Below are positions 58,380 to 64,000 of a stretch of DNA of 64,000 nucleotides, piece by piece (the first letter of the stretch is position 1; the number at the start of each line of letters is the position of its first letter). The stretch covers positions 124,001 through 188,000 of the forward strand of contig CAXUHB010000001.1 of the NCBI GenBank assembly GCA_964250755.1, read 5' to 3'. Under the pieces are notes generated by a model that worked only from the letters and a program-made list of their open reading frames with translations, ran no database searches and was not told where the DNA came from. Origin of the DNA: DASWOJ01 sp964250755. GTDB taxonomy: Bacteria > Pseudomonadota > Alphaproteobacteria > Acetobacterales > Acetobacteraceae. A program made the translations under genes and the position numbers.

Positions 58380-59339
58380 TCAGCCTCCGCCCATGACCCA
58401 GGACAGGATGCCTTTCTGGGCGTGCAGCCGGTTCTCCGCGCCGTCGAACACCACGGATTGCGGGCCGTCTATCACCTCCGCCGCCACCTCCTCGCCCCGG
58501 TGGGCCGGCAGACAGTGCATGAACAGGGCGTCGGGGGCGGCCTGGGCCATCAGCCGGGCGCTGACCTGGTAGGGGGCGAGCAGATTGTGACGGCTTTCCG
58601 AGGGGTCGTCCGACATGCTGACCCAGGTGTCCGTCACCACGCAAGCCGCACCGCGCACCGCAGCCTCCGGATCGGACGTCACCTCGATCCGCGCGCCCTG
58701 CGCCCGCGCCCAGTCCAGCATGTGCGAGGGCGGACGGAGCAGGTCGGGAGCGGCGATGCGCAGGGTGAAGCCGAAGCGCACCGCGGCCTCGATCCAACTG
58801 CACGCCACGTTGTTGCCGGGGCCGCACCAGGCGACGACCCGGCCCGCGATGGGGCCGCGGTGCTGCTCGAACGTCATCACGTCGGCCATCAATTGGCAGG
58901 GGTGGCTGCGGTCGGTCAGGCCGTTGATGACCGGGACCGTCGCGTGCGCCGCCATCTCGTGCAGCTTGGCGGCGTCGTTGGTGCGCAGCATGATGGCGTC
59001 CACGTAACGGGACAGCACGCGGGCGGTGTCAGCCACGGTCTCCCCGCGCCCGGCCTGCATGTCGCGGGCGGACAGGGTGATGACGTCCCCGCCCAACTGC
59101 CGCATTCCGACCTCGAAGCTGACGCGGGTGCGGGTGCTCGGCTTTTCGAAGATCATCGCCAGCGTCCGGCCCGCCAAGGGACGGGGCGGCGTGCGCCCGG
59201 CCGCCTTCAGCTCCAACGCCGCGTCCAGCATCCCGCGCAGGGCCGGGCCGTCGAAGTCGCGCAGGTCGAGGAAGTGCCTGGGCGGCGGAACGCCCTCCTC
59301 CACCGAGAAGGGCGCCTCCTTCCTGAGCGCCGCGCTCAC
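58380..59339 (-). CDS. argF: Ornithine carbamoyltransferase
   Basis: The 319-residue enzyme makes citrulline from ornithine and carbamoyl phosphate. It shows the carbamoyl-phosphate motif EKPSTRTRVSFE, HPCQLMAD, the ornithine-binding DTWVSM(S/D) region and HCLPAHRGEEV. The GTG at 59337-59339 overlaps the argD stop (GTGA) and gives the usual N-terminus before RHFLDLRDFDG. Together with argD it forms an arginine-synthesis pair. Confidence 0.94.
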   Translation of the reverse strand: MSAALRKEAPFSVEEGVPPPRHFLDLRDFDGPALRGMLDAALELKAAGRTPPRPLAGRTLAMIFEKPSTRTRVSFEVGMRQLGGDVITLSARDMQAGRGETVADTARVLSRYVDAIMLRTNDAAKLHEMAAHATVPVINGLTDRSHPCQLMADVMTFEQHRGPIAGRVVAWCGPGNNVACSWIEAAVRFGFTLRIAAPDLLRPPSHMLDWARAQGARIEVTSDPEAAVRGAACVVTDTWVSMSDDPSESRHNLLAPYQVSARLMAQAAPDALFMHCLPAHRGEEVAAEVIDGPQSVVFDGAENRLHAQKGILSWVMGGG

Positions 59340-60532
59340 TTCGCGGCGGCCGACATGGGGGAGGGCAGGCAGCGGCGGGCGCCGCGGCGGATCATCTCCA
59401 CCGCCGTGTCCACGTCCGCGTCCGTCAGCACCAGCGGCGGCACCAGCCGCACCACGTTGTCCCCGGCGGCGACGGTCAGCAGGCCTTCCGCCATGAACGC
59501 CTGCTGCAACTCGCCGTTGGGCACGACGGCCTTGAGGCCCAGGATCAGCCCGGCACCGCGGACATCCTCCAGCACCGCGCGGTTCTCCCGCACCACCTGC
59601 TCCAGCGCGAACCACAGGCGGCGGGCCTTGCGGTCCACCTCGTCCAGGAAGCCCGGCGCCAGCACCACGTCCAGCACGGCGTTGGCCGCCGCGCAGGCCA
59701 GGGGGTTGCCACCGAAGGTCGTGCCGTGGGTGCCAGGGACCAGGACCTTGGCGGCGGCCTCCTTTGCCAGGATCGCCCCCATCGGGAAGCCGCCGGCGAT
59801 GCCCTTGGCGATGGACATGACATCCGGCTCGATGCCCGCCCACTCATGCGCGAACAGCTTGCCGGTGCGGCCCATGCCGCACTGCACCTCATCCAGGCCC
59901 ATCAGGATGCCGAACTCGTCGCACATGGCGCGGACATCGCGCAGGTATTGCAGGGAGGCCGGACGTATGCCGCCCTCGCCCTGCACCGGCTCCAGCAGCA
60001 CGCCGGCGGTCTGCGGGCCGACGGCGTCGCGCAGCGCGTTCATGTTGTTAAACGGCACGTGGTCGAAGCCGTCCACCTCCGGCCCGAAGCCGGCGAGGTA
60101 CCTCTTGTTGCCCGTCGCGGCCAGCATGGCCAGGGTGCGGCCGTGGAACGCGCCCTCGAAGCAGATCACGCGGTAGCGCTCGGGGTGGCCGCTTTCGTGC
60201 ATGGCCCGGCGCATCATCTTCACCAGGCCCTCGTTCGCCTCGGCGCCCGAGTTGCAGAAGAACACGCTGTCGGCGAACGTCGCCTCCACGAAGCGCGCCG
60301 CCAGGCGTTCGGCCTGCGGCACGCGGTAGAGGTTGCTGGTATGCATCACCTTGGCTGCCTGCTCGGCAATGGCCTGCACGAGGTGCGGGTGGCCGTGGCC
60401 GAGGGAGCTGGTGGCGATGCCGGAGCCGAAGTCGAGGAATCGTCGGCCGTCCGCCGCGAACAGCCAGGCACCCTCGCCCCGCTCGAAAGCGAGGTCGGCG
60501 CGGTTGTACGTCGGCATCAGGGCGGGGATCAT
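59336..60532 (-). CDS. argD: Acetylornithine/succinyldiaminopimelate aminotransferase
   Basis: The 398-residue class III PLP aminotransferase has MPTYNRADLAFERGEG, FLDFGSGIATSSLGHGHP, NSGAEANEGLVKM, FHGRTLAMLAATG, EPVQGEGG, LDEVQCGMGRTGK and the PLP lysine in SIAKGIAGGFPMGA. It acts on N-acetylornithine in arginine synthesis and may serve lysine synthesis too. The ATG at 60532 is preferred; a GTG at 60547 would add five residues. Confidence 0.94.
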   Translation of the reverse strand: MIPALMPTYNRADLAFERGEGAWLFAADGRRFLDFGSGIATSSLGHGHPHLVQAIAEQAAKVMHTSNLYRVPQAERLAARFVEATFADSVFFCNSGAEANEGLVKMMRRAMHESGHPERYRVICFEGAFHGRTLAMLAATGNKRYLAGFGPEVDGFDHVPFNNMNALRDAVGPQTAGVLLEPVQGEGGIRPASLQYLRDVRAMCDEFGILMGLDEVQCGMGRTGKLFAHEWAGIEPDVMSIAKGIAGGFPMGAILAKEAAAKVLVPGTHGTTFGGNPLACAAANAVLDVVLAPGFLDEVDRKARRLWFALEQVVRENRAVLEDVRGAGLILGLKAVVPNGELQQAFMAEGLLTVAAGDNVVRLVPPLVLTDADVDTAVEMIRRGARRCLPSPMSAAAK

Positions 60533-60647
60533 TGGGGTAACTTGCACCTCGGGCTTGACGCGATCCCGTGCCGCGCGGCCCGTCGCCGGCAGCAGGGGAA
60601 GCAGGGACTGTGGCGGGCCGACTGCGGGTAAGTCAACGCATTGCTTG

Positions 60648-60676
60648 CTAGTCCCTCTCCCAGAGGGAAAGGGGGC
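60648..60676. repeat. Degenerate copy of the CCCTCTCCC palindrome
   Basis: TAGTCCCTCTCCC-AGAGGGAAAGGGGGCTGG resembles one arm of repeats A and B (CTCCCTCTCCC hairpin followed by GG(C/T)TGG) but is shorter and imperfect. It lies between the PRC-barrel gene and argD. Confidence 0.45.
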
Positions 60677-60685
60677 TGGAAAGTC

Positions 60686-61090
60686 TCAATACGAAAAGCT
60701 CGGCATCGCCTCCAGCGCATCCTTCGTCACCCCCGGCAGCACCAGGCGGTCCCCGTCGCGCTTCAACTGCGGATAGGGCACGGCGACCAGCTTGGCGCCG
60801 ACGCCCAGGAAGCCGCCGACGGCGATGATGGCGACGGAGACCTTGTCGCCCTCCACCATCACCAGGTCGTCCACGCTGCCGACGCGTTCCCCGGCGTCGG
60901 TGAACACGCCCGCGCCGATCACGCCCGTCAGGCGCTGGCCGCGCTCCAGCCGCACGGCGGACACTGCGAGGTTCGGGTTGTTCGTCGTCGCGACGATGCC
61001 GGGCAGGGCCGGGCTGGCCGCGGGGGACGCCGGCTGCGCCTGCGCTGGCCCGGCCAGGAGCAGGAGGGCGGCGAGCACGGGCTTGGTCAT
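60686..61090 (-). CDS. Exported PRC-barrel domain protein
   Basis: The 134-residue product has a signal peptide (cleavage likely after AQA, about residue 18) and then a PRC-barrel-like beta region: VRLERGQRLTGVIGAGVFTDAGERVGSVDDLVM (in blocks), VAIIAVGGFLGVGAKLVAVPYPQL. Exported PRC-barrel proteins are frequent in alphaproteobacteria, with a supposed envelope or stress role. The start at 61090 is the first that gives a signal peptide. It is divergent from recX. Confidence 0.82.
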   Translation of the reverse strand: MTKPVLAALLLLAGPAQAQPASPAASPALPGIVATTNNPNLAVSAVRLERGQRLTGVIGAGVFTDAGERVGSVDDLVMVEGDKVSVAIIAVGGFLGVGAKLVAVPYPQLKRDGDRLVLPGVTKDALEAMPSFSY

Positions 61091-61175
61091 TGGAACCTCG
61101 GTCTGGTGATGGGCAGGAAACGCCGGGTTCGCGCGCCGGGTTCCGGCGGCGGGGCCGGCGTGCCATGCTGCGGGG

Positions 61176-61808
61176 ATGGCCCGGCCCCCCGACCCGCCCA
61201 GCACCCCCCGGCGCGAGCGCCGCCCGCCGCCGCCTGCCGGCCCTGCCCCCACCCGCGCGAAGCTGCACGAGGCCGCGCTGGCGCACCTGGCCCGGTTCAG
61301 CGCCAGCGAGGCCGGGCTGGTCCGGGTGCTGGACCGCCGCATAGACCGCTGGCTGCGCCGCGCCGCAGCAGAGACTCCCGGGCAAGAGCCGCCGGACGCT
61401 GCCCCGTCCCGCGCTGCGGCGCGGGAGGTCGCGCGCGCCCTGGTGCAGTCCGGCGTGGTGGACGATGCCGCCTATGCCCAGGGCCGCGCGCGCAGCCTGA
61501 CCCGGGCCGGCCGGTCCCGCCGGGCCATCGGCGCGCACCTGTCCATGAAGGGCGTGCCGAAGGAGGTCGCCCAGGCCGCCCTGCCGGAGCCGGAGGCCGA
61601 GCTGGCGGCGGCCCTGGCCTATGCGCGGCGGCGGCGCCTCGGCCCGTTCCGCAAGGAGCAGCCGGAGGGGGCCGATCCCGCCGAACTCCGCCGCAAGGAG
61701 GCCGGGGCGATGGCCCGGGCGGGTTTCCCGCAGCCCGTCGCGATGCAGGCGCTGCGCATGGACCGGGACGCGGCGGAGCTGGCGGTGATCGGCTTGAAGC
61801 AGTCCTGA
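61176..61808 (+). CDS. recX: Regulatory protein RecX
   Basis: The 210-residue product is basic and helical. It has the RecX-type pattern of three-helix repeats: LHEAALAHLARFSASEAGLVRVLDRR (in blocks), ALVQSGVVDDAAYAQGRARSL, RSRRAIGAHLSMKGVP and YARRRRLGPFRKE. RecX blocks RecA filament growth. An extra Pro/Arg-rich N-terminus of about 28 residues is present. recA is not nearby. Confidence 0.85.
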   Translation: MARPPDPPSTPRRERRPPPPAGPAPTRAKLHEAALAHLARFSASEAGLVRVLDRRIDRWLRRAAAETPGQEPPDAAPSRAAAREVARALVQSGVVDDAAYAQGRARSLTRAGRSRRAIGAHLSMKGVPKEVAQAALPEPEAELAAALAYARRRRLGPFRKEQPEGADPAELRRKEAGAMARAGFPQPVAMQALRMDRDAAELAVIGLKQS

Positions 61809-61837
61809 CGTGAGCGCCGACCCATGAGCGTTGACCC

Positions 61838-62560
61838 ATGAGCGCCGCCCGGCCCCGCTTCTCCCGTGCCGCGGTGCTGGCCGGGGCGCGCGCCGCGCTG
61901 CCGCTGCAGGCTGCCGTCATCCCCTTCGCGCTGGTGTGCGGCATCGTGTCGCAAGGGGCGGGGCTGTCATTGGCGGAGGCGGCGTTGATGAGCGGGGTCG
62001 TCTATGCCGGGTCGGCGCAACTGCTGGCGCTGGGCCACTGGGCCGACCCGGCGCCGGTGCTGGCCGCGGCGTTCGCGTCCTTCGTGGTCAACCTGCGGCT
62101 GGCGCTGATGGGGCCGGTGCTGTCTCCCTGGCTGGACCGGCTGCGCGGCTGGCGGCTGTGGGGCAGCCTGTTCGTGATGGCGGACCAGAACTGGGCGCTT
62201 GCAGTGGCGGAGATGCAGGCGGGGCGGTCGGACGCCGGGTTCCTGTTCGGCTCGGGCGCGCTGATGTGGGCGGTGTGGGTCGCTGGCACGGCGGCGGGGC
62301 ACGTGGTGGGCGCGACGATGCGGCCGTCGCCGGGGCATCCGCTGTTCTTTTCGGCGCTGGCGGTGTTCGTGGCCATCCTGGTGCCGATGTGGCGGGGGCG
62401 GGCGGACCTGCTGCCGTGGGGCGTTGCCGCCGCTGCGGCGGTCGGGGTGTCGCGCCTGCTGCCGGGCACGTCCTGGCACATCGTGGCCGGGGCGCTGATG
62501 GGGGCTGCCGTGGGAGTGCTGCGCGATCGGGTGGCGAAGAACGGGGCACCTGCGGCATGA
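61838..62560 (+). CDS. azlC: AzlC-type branched-chain amino-acid exporter large subunit
   Basis: The 240-residue membrane protein has the AzlC marks FALVCGIVSQGAGLSLAEAALMSGVVYAGSAQLLAL (in blocks), FASFVVNLRLALMGPVLSPWL and FVMADQNWALAV. It forms an exporter with the small AzlD protein encoded directly after it (ATGA overlap). The start lies in a 14-bp tandem repeat (61811-61847), which offers two earlier mini-starts. Confidence 0.93.
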   Translation: MSAARPRFSRAAVLAGARAALPLQAAVIPFALVCGIVSQGAGLSLAEAALMSGVVYAGSAQLLALGHWADPAPVLAAAFASFVVNLRLALMGPVLSPWLDRLRGWRLWGSLFVMADQNWALAVAEMQAGRSDAGFLFGSGALMWAVWVAGTAAGHVVGATMRPSPGHPLFFSALAVFVAILVPMWRGRADLLPWGVAAAAAVGVSRLLPGTSWHIVAGALMGAAVGVLRDRVAKNGAPAA

Positions 62561-62862
62561 GGCTGGACCTTTGGGTGCTGGCCGCCATCGCCGCGATGGC
62601 GGCGGCCACCTACCTGACCCGGGCCGGCGGCTACTGGCTGTTCCGGGTGGTCAAGCCCGCCCCGGCGGTGCGGGCCATGCTGGGCTACATCCCGGGCGCG
62701 CTGTTCGTCAGCTACGTGGTGCCGGCGCTGGCGTCCGGGGGCGTGCAGGAGTGGGTGGGGGCTGCTGCGACTGCGGGCGTCATGGCATGGACGCGCAACC
62801 TTTCATTGGCGATCCTGGGCGGCACTGCCGCGGCGGCTGCGGTGTGGCTTTGGCCGCACTGA
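62557..62862 (+). CDS. azlD: AzlD-type branched-chain amino-acid exporter small subunit
   Basis: The 101-residue protein has three or four helices, with ATYLTRAGGYWLFRVVKPAPAVRAMLGYIPGALFVSYVVPAL (split here as two family segments: YLTRAGGYWLF and YIPGALFVSYVVPAL). The ATG overlaps the azlC stop, and the pair is probably translated in a coupled manner. Confidence 0.92.
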   Translation: MRLDLWVLAAIAAMAAATYLTRAGGYWLFRVVKPAPAVRAMLGYIPGALFVSYVVPALASGGVQEWVGAAATAGVMAWTRNLSLAILGGTAAAAAVWLWPH

Positions 62863-62941
62863 TTGGGCTGCCCTGATCGGGTCGCCTTGATCGGGCCGCA
62901 TCCGCTGGGCCACGGTGTTTGAGCGGGGCAGGGAGGCCGGG

Positions 62942-63451
62942 ATGATTCGCGTTGTGGCGCGGCAGGGCGCGCAGTTGGGGGCTCTGTTGGGCGTGCTGGG
63001 GCTGGCCGCGTGCGGCGGCCGCCCGTCCACCGGCGCGTCCACCGCGCTGGAGTGCGTGCCCTTCGCCCGGCAGGTCAGCGGCATACAGTTGTATGGCGAC
63101 GCCCATACCTGGTGGGACCAGGCCGCCGGGCAGTATGGGCGCGGGACGCAGCCCGTGCGCGGCGGGGTGCTGGTGTTCCGCCGGACTGGCCGCTTGGCGC
63201 ACGGCCATGTGTCGGTCGTGTCCGAGGTCGTGTCGGACCGGGAGATCAGGGTGACGCAGGCCAACTGGGTCCACCGCCGCATCGGACGGGACGAGCCGGT
63301 GCTGGACGTGTCGCCCGCCGGGGACTGGAGCGCGGTGCGCGTCTGGTGGGCGCCGTCGCGCGCCCTGGGCGCAAGCACCTATCCGACCTACGGCTTCATC
63401 TCGCCGGGCTCGGCGCGGGAGGACCGGGTGGCGGGGCTGGCGGCCCCGTAA
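62942..63451 (+). CDS. CHAP-domain lipoprotein, likely peptidoglycan hydrolase
   Basis: The 169-residue product has a lipoprotein signal (lipobox LAAC, lipid-bearing C24) and a CHAP/NlpC-like amidase domain. The probable nucleophile is C38 in LECVPFARQVSG and the partner is H89 in AHGHVSVVSEV. WWDQAAGQYGRG and QANWVHRR fit the family. Start at 62942 follows GGAGG and excludes the nine upstream codons. It may trim peptidoglycan in the envelope. Confidence 0.85.
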   Translation: MIRVVARQGAQLGALLGVLGLAACGGRPSTGASTALECVPFARQVSGIQLYGDAHTWWDQAAGQYGRGTQPVRGGVLVFRRTGRLAHGHVSVVSEVVSDREIRVTQANWVHRRIGRDEPVLDVSPAGDWSAVRVWWAPSRALGASTYPTYGFISPGSAREDRVAGLAAP

Positions 63452-63553
63452 TTCGCTTGCATGGCGGCGCGGCCCGCGCCACATGAACGCCGCAACGGCG
63501 GTGCCCAACCCGCCCCGTTTTTCGCGCCGGGCCGCGCCCGGACCAGTTTAAGC

Positions 63554-63570
63554 GCCGGGCCAAGCCCGGC
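63554..63570 (+). repeat. Hairpin upstream of tatA
   Basis: GCCGGGC-CAA-GCCCGGC forms a perfect 7-bp stem ending about three bases before the GGAGGGA ribosome site of tatA. It could affect translation or be part of a leader. No T-tract follows. Confidence 0.4.
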
Positions 63571-63581
63571 ATGGAGGGATC

Positions 63582-63836
63582 ATGGGTAGCTTCAGCATCT
63601 GGCACTGGTTGATCGTGCTGGCCGTCATCCTCGTGCTGTTCGGTGGCGGCAACAAGATCAGCGGGCTGATGGGCGACTTCGCCAAGGGCATCAAGTCGTT
63701 CAAGAAGAACATGGCGGAGGAGGGCGACGCCTCGATGGAGGCCAGCGCCGCCGAGCGCCCGACGGGCACCATCCCCGGCCCCGCGGTCAAGACCACGACC
63801 ACCGTTCACGAGACTACGGCGACCCGTCCCGGCTGA
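63582..63836 (+). CDS. tatA: Twin-arginine translocase subunit TatA
   Basis: The 84-residue protein has the short N-terminal helix WHWLIVLAVILVLFGGG with the FG hinge, the amphipathic helix ISGLMGDFAKGIKSFKK and an acidic, then Thr-rich tail. It forms the Tat pore for folded proteins. tatB and tatC do not follow. Several genes in the window encode Tat-like signals. Confidence 0.93.
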   Translation: MGSFSIWHWLIVLAVILVLFGGGNKISGLMGDFAKGIKSFKKNMAEEGDASMEASAAERPTGTIPGPAVKTTTTVHETTATRPG

Positions 63837-63860
63837 TCTGTGGCGGCGATGTGGCCCTAG

Positions 63861-64000
63861 ATGGCCGACTATCCGGCGGTTCAGGTCCCGGCCTGGGCCG
63901 CCCAGGCGATTATCGGCGCGGGGCGACGCATGGACGCACAGGGCTGGGTGCCGGCCACTGCGGGCAACCTGTCCGTGCGCCTGTCGGACACCCAGGCCGC
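63861..64000 (+). CDS. mtnB: Class II aldolase-like, probable methylthioribulose-1-phosphate dehydratase, cut by window edge
   Basis: The 46 visible codons read MADYPAVQVPAWAAQAI, then GRRMDAQGWVPATAGNLSVRL. The pattern GWVPATAGNLS is the N-terminal marker of class II aldolase/adducin proteins, with MtnB of the methionine salvage pathway as the best fit. Catalytic histidines would lie beyond the edge. It is 24 bases after tatA. L-fuculose aldolase-like relatives are possible. Confidence 0.65.
   Translation, partial: MADYPAVQVPAWAAQAIIGAGRRMDAQGWVPATAGNLSVRLSDTQA

Noticed and set aside
1..64000. CRISPR arrays, insertion sequences, prophage genes, rRNA
   Set aside because: No regularly spaced repeats, transposase or phage genes, or rRNA sequences were recognised on either strand.

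Overview
The window is a very GC-rich bacterial chromosome segment with dense coding and many ATGA, GTGA and TTGA stop/start overlaps. A CtrA-family response regulator next to fliI/fliJ, a tRNA-Trp-secE-nusG block, hut genes and high-GC codon use point to an alphaproteobacterium. The Rhodospirillales/Acetobacterales side (Roseomonas-like) is my best guess, an inference from gene style rather than a database match. No phage, insertion sequence or CRISPR array was seen. There is one 100-N scaffold gap at 28637-28736.

Layout, left part (1-15.8 kb): a Pro-rich TonB-like protein runs off the left edge. A promoter and a perfect 26-bp palindrome precede tRNA-Trp, secE and nusG; nusG is not followed by rplK but by a convergent cell-surface gene. 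A leftward series follows: fliI, fliJ, UDP-glucose dehydrogenase, a 2OG-Fe oxygenase, a zinc-ribbon methyltransferase with a duplicated C-terminal module, and an RgpF-like protein. A ctrA-like regulator diverges from fliI. Next come a NitT/TauT-type ABC transporter (fused double permease and ATPase), a PEP-CTERM-like secreted protein and ferredoxin-NADP reductase.

Middle part (15.9-38 kb): hutI, an Old Yellow Enzyme with an unusual active site, and a secreted unknown are followed by a tandem glycine riboswitch that sits in front of a DadA-type D-amino-acid dehydrogenase. Then come a VapBC-like toxin-antitoxin pair, a hydrolase, a three-gene glycosyltransferase/methyltransferase group, a polar amino-acid ABC transporter interrupted by a palindromic repeat and the scaffold gap, hutH, a livHMGF operon with a possible 35-aa ORF between livM and livG, a Tyr/Gly-rich secreted protein, a dihydropyrimidinase-like enzyme and an exosortase-associated acyltransferase.

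Right part (38-64 kb): miaB-phoH-ybeY-corC form a tightly overlapping housekeeping operon. It is followed by the most striking locus, a copper/metal operon (42971-48680): two small Cys-containing DUF2946-like proteins flank a FecBCD-type metal-chelate ABC importer, then a CopC-PCuAC fusion, a SCO1-type chaperone and a cytochrome c. Further right are a broken VapBC pair, a GMC oxidoreductase, a DUF4272 protein, quiC-type 3-dehydroshikimate dehydratase overlapping serA, NfeD, an SPFH protein, ribokinase, argD-argF, recX, azlCD, a CHAP lipoprotein, tatA and the start of an mtnB-like gene.

Functionally the segment mixes core genes (translation, tRNA modification, arginine and serine synthesis) with transport and catabolism of amino acids and related compounds (hut, glycine/D-amino acid, liv, hydantoinase, azlCD), surface glycan genes, and copper delivery to a respiratory oxidase.
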